NCBI GenBank assembly: GCA_964652155.1
Contig: CAZZBK010000019.1
Span: forward strand, 1-53,033
Reading direction: 5' to 3'
DNA: 53,033 nt
Origin: CAZZBK01 sp964652155
GTDB lineage: Bacteria; Planctomycetota; Planctomycetia; Pirellulales; PNKZ01
The position numbers and the translations under genes are program-made. Positions 23,970 through 32,676 of this stretch are shown here, piece by piece; the first letter of the stretch is position 1, and each line of letters opens with the position of its first letter. The notes beneath the pieces were generated by a model. It saw nothing but the letters and a program-made list of their open reading frames with translations, was not told the origin of the DNA and searched no databases.

Positions 23970-24447
23970 TGATAATGCCCGACTGTGGGTCGACGCCGAT
24001 CCCCTGCGTCAGTCGTACCAGCGCGTCCATGACCATGACCAGCGCGGCGGGGTCGAACATTTCTTCCGAGTCCTCCTCGGTCTCGCCGCGATAGAACTGC
24101 TCGAAGTGCATCAACTCGAAGCGGGCATCGCAGTGCCGGAGCTGCTCGATGCGCTCGGCGTCGCTGGCCTCGGTGGGACGCAGCTCGTCGGCCGTGCGAA
24201 TGGCTTCGAGCAGAATGTCATCCCCCACGGCGTAGTCGATCTCCAGCGCCGCGTGGTCGTCGGGTGAACGAACCATGAGCGACTCGATTTGCCCGAGGGC
24301 ATTTTGTTCGGTGCTGACAAGTTCGTAGTGTTCGCCGAGCAGGCGAATTTCGGCCACAACCTGCGCGAGCAACGGCCGTTGCGGAGCCGGAAACCAGACG
24401 AAATAGGTCTCGCGCCAGCGATAGCTGTCGGGATGGGGTGTGGTCAT
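23965..24447 (-). CDS. Hypothetical protein
   Basis: The 160-residue soluble acidic protein from ATG 24447 has no family I recognise. It opens with YRWRETYFVWFPAPQRP, then AEIRLLGEHYELVSTEQNALGQIESLMVRSPDDHAALEIDYAVGDD, and ends with a region rich in Glu and Asp (GETEEDSEEMFDP). The upstream open frame is not conserved-looking and overlaps the next gene antisense-frame. It is probably in one operon with the 78-residue gene upstream and proC. Its stop codon lies in a tandem repeat. Confidence 0.7.
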   Translation of the reverse strand: MTTPHPDSYRWRETYFVWFPAPQRPLLAQVVAEIRLLGEHYELVSTEQNALGQIESLMVRSPDDHAALEIDYAVGDDILLEAIRTADELRPTEASDAERIEQLRHCDARFELMHFEQFYRGETEEDSEEMFDPAALVMVMDALVRLTQGIGVDPQSGIIM

Positions 24448-24463
24448 AGCGAGCACGAGCCTT

Positions 24464-24700
24464 TCAGCGCCAATCTTCCCCTTCGGTGGGTGGATGACCG
24501 TCGGCCCAGGTTTCGAGCGCTTCGAGCATGCCATCCCGTTCTTTGAGCGTGGCCCAAACGACCTCGCCTTGTTCGAGGCGGATTTCGTAAAAGCCCTCCC
24601 GTTGGCAATCGTCTTCGCCACAAAAATGCGGTGTGGCCGCGACCCACATTACGCGGTAGAGCGGGAGGAACTTATCGTCCACGGCAAAGAACATCGACAT
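24464..24700 (-). CDS. Small hypothetical protein
   Basis: This is a 78-residue protein with Cys pairs in H-F-C-G-E-D-D-C-Q-R-E-G-F-Y-E-I-R, then L-E-Q-G-E-V-V-W-A-T-L and a short acidic tail. I cannot name a family. It lies 16 nt upstream of the 160-residue hypothetical gene on the same strand and 31 nt after proC, so all three are likely co-transcribed. Confidence 0.65.
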   Translation of the reverse strand: MSMFFAVDDKFLPLYRVMWVAATPHFCGEDDCQREGFYEIRLEQGEVVWATLKERDGMLEALETWADGHPPTEGEDWR

Positions 24701-24731
24701 GATAGCGATCCACGAGCAATAACCAAAAGAG

Positions 24732-25547
24732 TCAATTCGATTTGCCTAGTTGCTGACTACGGAGCGTGGCGGCCTCGACGGCCGCGATCAGCGCGCCGCG
24801 CAGGCCGTGCTGTTCGAGCGCGCCGAGGCCGGCGATCGTGGTGCCGCCGGGACTCGCCACCTGATCTTTGAGCGCCGCCGGGTGTTCGCCCGTTTCGAGC
24901 ACCATCCGCGCCGCGCCGAGCAAGGTCTGCGCGGCCAAGAGCTGCGCGGTGGCGCGGGGCAGGCCAACTTTGACGCCCCCGTCGGCGAGCGCTTCGAGAA
25001 TCACAAAGGCGAACGCCGGACCAGAGCCGCTCAGCCCCGTCACGGCATCGATGAGTTTTTCGTCGACCTGCACGCTCTTGCCGACGCTGTTCAACAAGCG
25101 CTCGACGAGTTGCGCGTCGGCGGGCGAGGCATTGCGACCGAGGCAGTAGCCGCTGGCCCCCGCGCCAATCAAGCAAGGGGTGTTGGGCATCACGCGCACC
25201 AGCCGCGGCGCCTCGCCCAGCCCCGCCGCGAGCGTGGCAAGCGTGACCCCCGCCGCCACCGAGATGATCAAGTGCTTGCCCCCCACCACGCCGCGCAACT
25301 CCTCGACCACCTGCGGCATCTGCTGAGGTTTGACCGCCAAGAAAAGCACGTCACTGTCGCGAGCCGCTGCTTGGTTGCTGAGTGCGAGCCGGCCGCCGGT
25401 CGACCGCTTGAATGCCTCGGCCGAGGCCGCGAGCGGATCGGCAGCGCAGATTTGTGCGGCCGTCACAAGCCCCGCGCGGACCATGCCGCTGGCCAGGGCG
25501 GTGGCCATTCGTCCGGCCCCGATAAACGCAAATTGTTGCTCGGCCAT
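24732..25547 (-). CDS. proC: Pyrroline-5-carboxylate reductase ProC
   Basis: ProC carries out the last step of proline synthesis, NAD(P)H reduction of pyrroline-5-carboxylate. The 271-residue product has the Rossmann motif F-I-G-A-G-R-M-A-x-A-L-A-S-G-M, VLFLAVKPQQM, RVMPNTPCLIGAGASGYC, and the C-terminal family signature ALKDQVASPGGTTIAGLGALEQHGLRGAL. ATG 25547 gives the family length, and longer frames upstream are not related. It is the first gene of a likely three-gene transcript. Confidence 0.95.
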   Translation of the reverse strand: MAEQQFAFIGAGRMATALASGMVRAGLVTAAQICAADPLAASAEAFKRSTGGRLALSNQAAARDSDVLFLAVKPQQMPQVVEELRGVVGGKHLIISVAAGVTLATLAAGLGEAPRLVRVMPNTPCLIGAGASGYCLGRNASPADAQLVERLLNSVGKSVQVDEKLIDAVTGLSGSGPAFAFVILEALADGGVKVGLPRATAQLLAAQTLLGAARMVLETGEHPAALKDQVASPGGTTIAGLGALEQHGLRGALIAAVEAATLRSQQLGKSN

Positions 25548-26077
25548 GCTACTACACCCTGTCCGTCGACCGCGTGCAGGGCACGGCGTCGGCTTGGTTG
25601 GTCGTGGCGACACGTGAAGTTGCCTTACCCATCGTACGTTATTTGGGTTCGATTTTCGATGGGTGGGGGGCAGCCTTCGCGGATGCCCACGCCGAGTTCC
25701 GGGGTTTTTGGCCGCAACCTCGCCCCAGATTGCCGTGTCTTGATTCACCGTGAACTGGATTTTATTGAGGTTCAGGTCATTAAGTTAAGTAGGACGACCA
25801 GCGGGAGTCCGATGATACCGGCCTCGCGTTGCTCGGCCTGTTAAGCTGGTTATCTGGGCATCAATACCCACGGGTTGTTCGCGCGTGGTGAATCGCAGCC
25901 CGCGGTGCGAGGGACATTATCGTTGACAGCACGATCCTCGCCAGTAAGCTCGATAGCGATGGTCGGACGGCTCGCTGCATGATGGTGCGTTTAGCATGTT
26001 AGGGGCCATTCACAGGCCAAGGCCGGTCCGCCTCACGCCCGGCCTCCGAACCACCGTTTACGATCACGGAGATTGAC
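25548..26077. other. Gene-free 530-bp stretch holding a dispersed repeat
   Basis: No gene is apparent. The stretch holds the proC 5' region and, at 25762-25867, one copy of a dispersed repeat of about 105 bp. The remainder shows nothing I can identify. Confidence 0.6.
25762..25867 (-). repeat. Dispersed repeat of about 105 bp, copy 1
   Basis: Read on the minus strand, this segment aligns along its whole length to 52505-52608 on the plus strand at roughly 80 percent identity. Conserved blocks include CTTAACAGGCC, CAACGCGAGGCCGGTAT, CGGACTCCC, GGTCGTCCT and ACCTGAACCTCAATA. No coding frame is preserved. Confidence 0.75.
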
Positions 26078-26965
26078 ATGCCCCGAGTACGACCGCTCTC
26101 GATATTGTTTGCGCTTTTGACGCTATTGGCTCCGCTCTGCACGGCGTCGGCGATGCACGTCGAGCGCGACATTCCCTACGCCACGCCCGCCGCAGATCGT
26201 CAGGTGCTCGACATCTACGCTCCGGACGACTTCCAGCAAAAAAAACTGCCGGTGGTGTTTTGGATTCATGGCGGCGGCTGGCAGGCAGGAAACAAGACCG
26301 ACGTGGGCCTCAAGCCGAAGTTCTTCGTCGATCGCGGGTTCGTGTTCGTCAGCACCAACTACCGGCTCTATCCCAACGTGGAGATGGGCGAATTGATCCG
26401 TGACGTCGCCCGATCGCTCGGTTGGGTTTACAAACACATCGCCCAGCACGGCGGCGACCCGCGGCGGATTTTCGTCGGCGGACACTCGGCCGGCGCGCAG
26501 CTCGCCGCCCTCGTTTCGATCGACGATCGCTACTTGAAGGCCGAGGGGGTTCCGCTCAGTGCCCTCCGCGGCTGCATCCCCGTCGATGGCGATACGTACT
26601 ACCTGCCGGCCATCATCACGGTCGCCGAGACACGGGCTTTCATGCACGGTCTGCCACAGCCCGGCAAGTTCGGTCATCGCGTCAAGTTCGGCAATGATCC
26701 CGAGAAGCACCTCGACTTCTCCGCGGTCACGCATGTCGCCAAGGGAAAAGACATTCCGGCCTTTTTCATCATGCACGTATCCGGGCATCCCGACACGACG
26801 GCCCAAGCCAGGCAGCTTGCCGCCAAGCTCCAGTCGGCCGAGATCCCGGTCAAACTCTACGGCGGCCGAGAAACGACGCACGGCAAGATCAACAACGACA
26901 TCGGCCTCGCCGACGATCCGGGCACCCAATCGCTGATCGAATTTCTCAACAGCGTTTTGAAGTAA
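26078..26965 (+). CDS. Secreted esterase/lipase-like alpha/beta hydrolase
   Basis: The 295-residue product has a signal peptide (MPRVRPLSILFALLTLLAPL), the oxyanion-hole motif V-F-W-I-H-G-G-G-W, and the nucleophile elbow F-V-G-G-H-S-A-G-A-Q. A late His in E-T-T-H-G-K-I-N-N-D is consistent with carboxylesterases of the BD-FAE/hormone-sensitive-lipase type. GGAG lies 6 nt before ATG 26078. The last 178 bp of the gene region are duplicated almost exactly at 32458-32635. It is convergent with the ceramidase-like/DUF4838 pair. Confidence 0.88.
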   Translation: MPRVRPLSILFALLTLLAPLCTASAMHVERDIPYATPAADRQVLDIYAPDDFQQKKLPVVFWIHGGGWQAGNKTDVGLKPKFFVDRGFVFVSTNYRLYPNVEMGELIRDVARSLGWVYKHIAQHGGDPRRIFVGGHSAGAQLAALVSIDDRYLKAEGVPLSALRGCIPVDGDTYYLPAIITVAETRAFMHGLPQPGKFGHRVKFGNDPEKHLDFSAVTHVAKGKDIPAFFIMHVSGHPDTTAQARQLAAKLQSAEIPVKLYGGRETTHGKINNDIGLADDPGTQSLIEFLNSVLK

Positions 26966-27031
26966 CGGAGCGCTCTGGAGACAAAATGGGCTGAGGACGC
27001 CCCCGCGCTGCAGCCATTTTGTGAGGCGCTC

Positions 27032-28984
27032 TCACTTGAGCTTCGCTAGTTCTTGAAGGTGCGCGAGGGCTTCTCGGACGAGCGTGGCCCCGGCGTCGGC
27101 GGCGACGAAACTGCATTCGGTCGCTCCGTAGCCTCCTTCCTGAGCGGCCTGGGCCGTTGGAATATAGAGCACGAACGGACTCCCCTGGCCGTGATAGGCC
27201 AGGCCGAGGATGAACGTGTTGGGGACGGGTGACTGCGCCGAGAGGTCGAGCTGATGCTGAATGAAGGGCTCGCCCGGGATGGCCACCAACGCCAGATCGC
27301 GATTGATGACGACCGTCAGCAAGCCAACCTGAGACGTCTGATTGCCGTGGCGATGAGGAATGGTGAGCAGGCTGTTCTGGATTCGAATGTCGGCCGTGTT
27401 GGTCGACGGGGCCTTGCGGTCCTTCACGATCCGCAGAGCGGCATTGGCCAATGCGATGCCGGCTTGGCGCGGGATGTTGAACCGATTCTCGCCACGAAGG
27501 TTGTGTAGGTCGTACGGGTCGACATCGCCTTGAGCCCCTTGCAAGTAAAGCGCCAAGCAATCGGGGCCCAGCGATTGCTCGATGTGGTCGACCATCGCGC
27601 CAGGAAAATCGCGCGAGACGACGCCGGCGGTCATGGTGGCCACGGGATGACAGGCGAAGTGCACGGCCATGGCCCGCGGCTTACCCGAGTGGTCTTCGAC
27701 CCGAATCACGCCGACGGTTGGGTCGACGGGTTGGGTGGGTCGTCGATCGGGGTTTTCCCACAACGGCGAGACACGGCCATCGCGCACCAGTCTTCGATTG
27801 TGGGCCATATAAGCGCCGACGTAGGGTCCTTGCCCCACGACGAGCCGCGCCGGAAACAGGTTCTGCATCGCGCTGCCGATGGCGGCCACGACCTTGTCTT
27901 CGGTCGCGGCGTACCACGGATCGGCGGACAAGGCCGTCCAGTCAATTGTCTGGCCAGGGTCACGGCCATTGCGTGTCCAGTCAGGTGCCGTGGGGGGCCT
28001 GATGAGCAGTCCACGCGGAGCCATTGCCGCATGCGTGTGGGTGGAGCTGAGGATCACATGCTCGACGCCCCATCGTTGCTTGGCGGCCGCGATCACTTTG
28101 AGCGAAGAAAAGACGATCAGGTCCAGCGACACGATGGCCAGCGAGGTGTGTTCGTTTTTGAGCACCAACACCCGAGCGTAGAGCGAATCGCGCGGGCTCA
28201 GGGGTTGGCCGGCCAGATTCACCGCCGTGCCCGGCGCGGGTGTGATATCGACCTTGGAAGTGCCCGCCAGCAAGGGGCTGGCGTCCGAGTCGGCCGGGAC
28301 GGACTGAACCGGGGTCTTGGCTTGGGTCGCCGGGGCGGGCAAGGCACTCGGCGATTCGAGTTCCAGGGCCTCGCGAAACTTGGCCAGCGACTCGGCCTCC
28401 TGTCCGCGCGCGGCGTAGACATGTCCGTAGGCGCGTAAGAGCCGGATGCGCCAACTCGGCGCCAGGCTGCTGAGGTCGCCATAGGCTTGCAGCACTTCCA
28501 ACGCTTGGTCGGTCTTGACCTGATGGGTCAAACAGCGCGCCATGCCGACGGTCGCAGTGAGCGGCTGCCAGCCATTGGATTTGCCCGTCAGGGCGTAGAC
28601 CTGCCGGTACGCGGCCAGCGCCTGCTCGTAGTCCTGGAGATTATTCGCATAGTGCTCCGCCAGACTGATCCACATGGGCGCATTGCGGGGCGATAGCTTG
28701 ACGGCCCCCTTCAGGTCCGCCTCGGCCTGCTGACCCTTTTGCAAGAACCCGTAGCACTGGCCGCGCAGATGCAGGGCCTCGGCCGCTGCCTCCGCTTGTT
28801 CGGCGGGCCAACGGGCCACGTCAAGGTCGGCAAACTCATCGACGAGTTGTTTCCATTGCCGATCGCGAAATCGTTCGCGCATCCGCGCGAGCGTGGTTTC
28901 GTTGTCTGCCGCGGCGGCAACAGCGGCGGTGAGCAGCGTGACCGATGCAATAAACACCCGGCGGATGGCGATGGGACGAAGCAT
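27032..28984 (-). CDS. TPR plus neutral-ceramidase-like secreted protein
   Basis: The 650-residue product from ATG 28984 has a signal peptide (MLRPIAIRRVFIASVTLLTA) and a TPR-like N-terminal half (WISLAEHYANNLQDYEQALAAYRQVYAL, AYGHVYAARGQEAESLAKFREALELE). From about residue 230 a neutral/alkaline non-lysosomal ceramidase N-terminal domain follows: AGTSKVDITPAPGTAVNLAG, LSSTHTHAAM, HFACHPVA and GAQGDVDPY. Zinc-site His residues are present, but true ceramidases have a catalytic Ser in a G-D-(V/I)-S-P motif and here it is Asp (GDVDP). The activity may differ. It lies about 40 nt downstream of the DUF4838 gene, very likely in one operon. Confidence 0.85.
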   Translation of the reverse strand: MLRPIAIRRVFIASVTLLTAAVAAAADNETTLARMRERFRDRQWKQLVDEFADLDVARWPAEQAEAAAEALHLRGQCYGFLQKGQQAEADLKGAVKLSPRNAPMWISLAEHYANNLQDYEQALAAYRQVYALTGKSNGWQPLTATVGMARCLTHQVKTDQALEVLQAYGDLSSLAPSWRIRLLRAYGHVYAARGQEAESLAKFREALELESPSALPAPATQAKTPVQSVPADSDASPLLAGTSKVDITPAPGTAVNLAGQPLSPRDSLYARVLVLKNEHTSLAIVSLDLIVFSSLKVIAAAKQRWGVEHVILSSTHTHAAMAPRGLLIRPPTAPDWTRNGRDPGQTIDWTALSADPWYAATEDKVVAAIGSAMQNLFPARLVVGQGPYVGAYMAHNRRLVRDGRVSPLWENPDRRPTQPVDPTVGVIRVEDHSGKPRAMAVHFACHPVATMTAGVVSRDFPGAMVDHIEQSLGPDCLALYLQGAQGDVDPYDLHNLRGENRFNIPRQAGIALANAALRIVKDRKAPSTNTADIRIQNSLLTIPHRHGNQTSQVGLLTVVINRDLALVAIPGEPFIQHQLDLSAQSPVPNTFILGLAYHGQGSPFVLYIPTAQAAQEGGYGATECSFVAADAGATLVREALAHLQELAKLK

Positions 28985-29024
28985 GTTGATCGAGTCGGTA
29001 ATAGAGTAAAAAAGTCGAGCGCGA

Positions 29025-32000
29025 TTATTTCGCATCCACGGCGTGCACAACCACCGGCCGCCAAATGCCGCCGTTGGCAATCGAGTTGTGAACGCGCACC
29101 ACCAGCACGTTCGGCTGACCGTGGCGGAGTTGGTCGGCGGGCACGTGCGCCACAAACGGCGTTTCCCAGAGTTCGTTGATCGACTGTTTCTGCGACGACT
29201 CGGTATGTTCGCGGATCAACTTGCCGTTGAGGTACACCCAGGCTTGCTCGTCGACCGCGGCAAAGCCGATGCGAATGGCTCGGCCTTGCCAGTTGGCGGG
29301 CACCACGAACGTCGTGCGATACCAGCCGTAGCCTTCGTGTTTGCCGACGGACTCGGTCTCGGCCCAAAAGGTGGGCACGCGAATGGGCTGCCAGTCGGTC
29401 AGGGCCGCATCGACGGCAAACCACTGCTGCTTCACGCCCTGCTCGATCGGGTCCTTGCGGAACAGCCACGGACCGAGCGGCTGCGGCAGAGGGTTGGGGA
29501 GCTTCCGCCAATCGGCCGGCAACTCGAACGAGCTGCGATACAATTCCTCGCGCAGCTTGTGCAGCACCGACGTCTTGGGCTCGTCCGTCGCCTGAGGCGC
29601 GGCCGACTCGAACGCAAGCTCACCGAAGTCCCCCAGGTCGTCCACGATCTTGCCCCCCGCCGCGGCCGACCACAACGCGCGGGCGGAGGCCGTCGCGGCG
29701 GTGTGCTGCCGGGCAAAATTGGCGCGCCAGGTGGCTCCCTCGCGCGGCGACTCGACCTTCAGGGATGCGTACGGCACGCTCACGAGCGCCAACCATTGTC
29801 GCGGGGCTCGATCAAGGCGCATCGTGTACGACCAATCAGCTTTCCAATCGAGATCGAATTTACCGTAGCGCGGGTCGAGCAGATCGGCGGTGAACCCCGT
29901 TGCGGCTCCTTGCTTGGCGTCGGCGCGCGGGCCAACGGTAAAGCGATAGGCGATCTCGCGATTGGCCGTCGGCGCGAGATAAACGGTCAACGACTCCGGC
30001 TGCGCCGCGAGGGTCTCGTCCGCGGCCAGCTCCGCTTCCAGACGCACATAGATCCGTGCGTTGTCGAACAGCACGCGCACCTGAGTGTTGAGGCTCGGCT
30101 GGGAACTGGGCGTCGCGGGGGCAAGCGGGCTGGCAACCGCTTGGCTCCAGGCCGGGGAATCGAGCGCCGGCGGCTCGGTGACCCGCGCGGCTACGAGCCG
30201 CTTGGCACCCGGCAGCGGGGCGGCCCGCATCGACTTCGTGTCCCAATTGACGGCCGTGTTGGCATAGGGCTCTTGGTAACCGTTATGCGCCAACTGCAAG
30301 TGCTTGGCGTCGTGACCGATCATCGGAAACAACGTGTAGGCCCAACCGCCCATAACGCGCGTGCGATTGCGTTCGTCATACAAGCTGGCAATGAACGCAT
30401 TGCGGCCATCGATGGCGTCGAGCAAGCGATCGCGCGACGAGAGGTCGGGCTGCACCTGATACGCATGGTAAAGGTGGACCACCTTCGCCAGCCATTTGAC
30501 ATAGTCGAACTCGCGGCGGATCAGTTCCAACCGTTGGCGGCGCTTGTCGCTGTCGGCCAACTTCTCGGCCTGCGCCAAGTTCGTCTCGAGCGACGCGAGC
30601 AGGCTGGGCGTGTACAAAAAACCGATCATCTGGAACGGATCGGTCAGGTACTTGCGCCCCTGCCCGTAAATGTTCTGATAGCTCCAGGCCGGCGAACGCG
30701 TGCCCAGAAACTCCGAGTACAGCTCGATGCCGTGGTACAGTTGATCGTAGAACTGGATCATCGGGGGCATCGCCTTGCCAAACGCCGCCTCGCAGAACTC
30801 ATGCACCAACTCCTTGGGCTGCAGGTTTTCCGGGTCGTCGAACATTCGGCCCATCGTGTAGTAGGTCGGGCCTTCAAGCCCAAACAACATGCCGTTGCCG
30901 TCGCGATAGATCGAGCGAACGCGATGGGCCACCAACCGTTTGACCTGCGTGGCGACATAGCGCGGCGTACGCATCGGTGTGTAGCGCGTGGCCAAGTTGG
31001 GCGTGGAATTGTAGATGTACGAGGAATAGCCCCCCGGCACATGAAAACCCTTCCAAGCGGCAAAGTCCTCGTCGTTCGTTCCCGACAACAGCACAATCGT
31101 GTTGTCGGGCAGCTTGTCGAACGACTTGGGCGGCAACTCGGTTTGGATGTACGACATCATGATCACCTGCTTGCCCGGCCGCGACTGCAACACGCGCTCG
31201 GCCAGCGTGCGGTGAAAAATCCACAGCTTCTCGTTCCAGTCGGAGCCCGTGTTGTAAAGCTTGGCGCACGCTTCGCACTGACATGCACGGAACCCGTCGG
31301 GCTGCCCCAGGTCGACCGCCTCGAACCCACGATCAAGCCAAGAGAGCAAGTCCTGATAGATGAGTTCCTGCACCTCGGGGTTCGAGATGCAGTACTGGGC
31401 ATTACCCGGGTTGCCACCGCTGCGCTGGCCTCCGAGCAGGGCAAAGTACTCGGGGTGTGTTTGGGCGTATTTCGCCACCGGCACGGCTCGTTCGTAGGTG
31501 TGCGCGCCAAAGACATCGGCCACGGGCGGGAACCGATTGTTGGCCAGGTCGTAATAGCTGCCCCCCTCGGGGTACGCTGAGTTGAATTCGATCGGTGGCG
31601 ATTTCCGCACGTTGAGCGCGCTGGGAACCTTGATCACCGGACGCGGCAAAAACTCGATCGCCGGCGAGAGCAGCGGATCGATCTTGGCGACGGCGGATAT
31701 CGATTGTCGCGGAGCAATCTCGGGATAGAGAAACCGTGTCCCAACGTACTCACGCAGAAAATCAGCCACCCCCTTCGCGGTCCCCAGCCGAGCCCACGGA
31801 ATTCGCGGCTGCGGCTGACTCAGGGAGGGCTCGGGCGAAGCGTGATCGCGACCGGCAATGATCACATCGCGACCCACCACCCGATGCACATAGCCCCAAT
31901 GCTTCAGTTGACTCGTCTCGACCCCTTGCTGTTGGGCAAACTGAGTGTTCCCCACGAAAATCGAGGGGCGCGCGGCATCGTGCGCGCCTTCGATCGCAAT

Positions 32001-32210
32001 CGGGATCTCGACACCGTTGGCCGCAAACGCGCATTGAATCAGCCGCGCCATCTGACCCAAACAGGCCCCCAGCTCGGCGTTCGCAGTCGAGTTGGGCACG
32101 ACCAGCTGATACGCGGTCTTCCCCGCCGCGGCCAGCTCGAGGTCGGCGGCCTGCACAGCCCGGCCCGAGAAGATCAGAACGAGCAGCGGCAACACGATCC
32201 AACACTTCAT
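29025..32210 (-). CDS. DUF4838-domain secreted protein, glycoside-hydrolase-like
   Basis: The 1061-residue product from ATG 32210 has a signal peptide (MKCWIVLPLLVLIFSGRAVQ). An N-terminal domain of the glycosidase-associated type (IFVGNTQFAQQQG) is followed by DUF4838 at about 200-480, with PEYFALLGGQRSG, D-L-G-Q-P-D-G-F-R-A-C-Q-C-E-A-C and MMSYIQTELPPKS. Then come a helical region, a carbohydrate-binding-like beta domain (about 690-850), and a C-terminal jelly roll as in glycoside hydrolase family 2 sugar-binding domains (W-Q-P-I-R-V-P-T-F-W, G-Y-G-W-Y-R-T-T-F-V-V-P). It is probably an extracellular glycan-degrading enzyme, with its catalytic residues not assigned. Confidence 0.85.
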   Translation of the reverse strand: MKCWIVLPLLVLIFSGRAVQAADLELAAAGKTAYQLVVPNSTANAELGACLGQMARLIQCAFAANGVEIPIAIEGAHDAARPSIFVGNTQFAQQQGVETSQLKHWGYVHRVVGRDVIIAGRDHASPEPSLSQPQPRIPWARLGTAKGVADFLREYVGTRFLYPEIAPRQSISAVAKIDPLLSPAIEFLPRPVIKVPSALNVRKSPPIEFNSAYPEGGSYYDLANNRFPPVADVFGAHTYERAVPVAKYAQTHPEYFALLGGQRSGGNPGNAQYCISNPEVQELIYQDLLSWLDRGFEAVDLGQPDGFRACQCEACAKLYNTGSDWNEKLWIFHRTLAERVLQSRPGKQVIMMSYIQTELPPKSFDKLPDNTIVLLSGTNDEDFAAWKGFHVPGGYSSYIYNSTPNLATRYTPMRTPRYVATQVKRLVAHRVRSIYRDGNGMLFGLEGPTYYTMGRMFDDPENLQPKELVHEFCEAAFGKAMPPMIQFYDQLYHGIELYSEFLGTRSPAWSYQNIYGQGRKYLTDPFQMIGFLYTPSLLASLETNLAQAEKLADSDKRRQRLELIRREFDYVKWLAKVVHLYHAYQVQPDLSSRDRLLDAIDGRNAFIASLYDERNRTRVMGGWAYTLFPMIGHDAKHLQLAHNGYQEPYANTAVNWDTKSMRAAPLPGAKRLVAARVTEPPALDSPAWSQAVASPLAPATPSSQPSLNTQVRVLFDNARIYVRLEAELAADETLAAQPESLTVYLAPTANREIAYRFTVGPRADAKQGAATGFTADLLDPRYGKFDLDWKADWSYTMRLDRAPRQWLALVSVPYASLKVESPREGATWRANFARQHTAATASARALWSAAAGGKIVDDLGDFGELAFESAAPQATDEPKTSVLHKLREELYRSSFELPADWRKLPNPLPQPLGPWLFRKDPIEQGVKQQWFAVDAALTDWQPIRVPTFWAETESVGKHEGYGWYRTTFVVPANWQGRAIRIGFAAVDEQAWVYLNGKLIREHTESSQKQSINELWETPFVAHVPADQLRHGQPNVLVVRVHNSIANGGIWRPVVVHAVDAK

Positions 32211-32434
32211 GGCGAGGGCATCTCCAGGGCGTGGGGGCTGACAGAGCGAAGGCCCGTGGGTCTGTGGACGGCGGCGTCCCAGGCCCAGCGTGCGCCCTAT
32301 CTTAACCTCGCGCCCTACGCGCGGGAGAGTGGCGTGGGACAATAATGGCCCTATTTTTCCTCGCTCGGCGCGCCATGAGCGCGCAGTGCCCCCACCGATA
32401 CAAGTGGCCAAACAATTGCCGCTCCCGCGCGGCT

Positions 32435-32465
32435 AGTTGAAGTCGTCGTGTTAGCCGCGACGGCC
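32435..32465 (+). repeat. 31-bp exact direct repeat with 38344-38374
   Basis: The stretch AGTTGAAGTCGTCGTG, followed by the GTTAGCCGCGACGG core and CC, is identical at 32435-32465 and 38344-38374. The first copy runs directly into the duplicated esterase fragment, sharing the CGACGG bases with it. Confidence 0.9.
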
Positions 32466-32635
32466 CAAGCCAGGCAGCTTGCCGCCAAGCTCCAGTCGGC
32501 CGAGATCCCGGTCAAACTCTACGGCGGCCGGGAAACAACGCACGGCAAGATCAACAACGACATCGGCCTCGCCGACGATCCGGGCACCCCATCGCTGATC
32601 GAATTTCTCAACAGCGTTTTGAAGTAACGGAGCGC
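32458..32635 (+). pseudogene. Duplicated 3' fragment of the esterase gene at 26078
   Basis: This 178-bp segment equals 26796-26973 at 175 of 178 positions with no gap. It encodes the esterase C terminus from about residue 241 (TAQARQLAAKLQSAEIP...) to the stop codon and 8 bp beyond. It has no start and no upstream half, so it is a gene fragment. The left breakpoint shares CGACGG with the neighbouring 31-bp repeat. Confidence 0.92.
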
Positions 32636-32676
32636 GGGCTCTTCACTTTTCGGTTAACGAACAAGGGTCGCTAGGC

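Larger units (their letters stand above)
32211..32676. other. 466-bp intergenic stretch between two minus-strand genes
   Basis: It contains the 5' region of the DUF4838 gene, one copy of a 31-bp repeat (32435-32465) and the duplicated esterase fragment (32458-32635). I see no other gene. Confidence 0.7.

Noticed and set aside
29043..31580. 845-codon open frame on the plus strand
   Set aside because: It lies antisense to the DUF4838 gene, has the composition of a high-GC shadow frame, and shows no domain.
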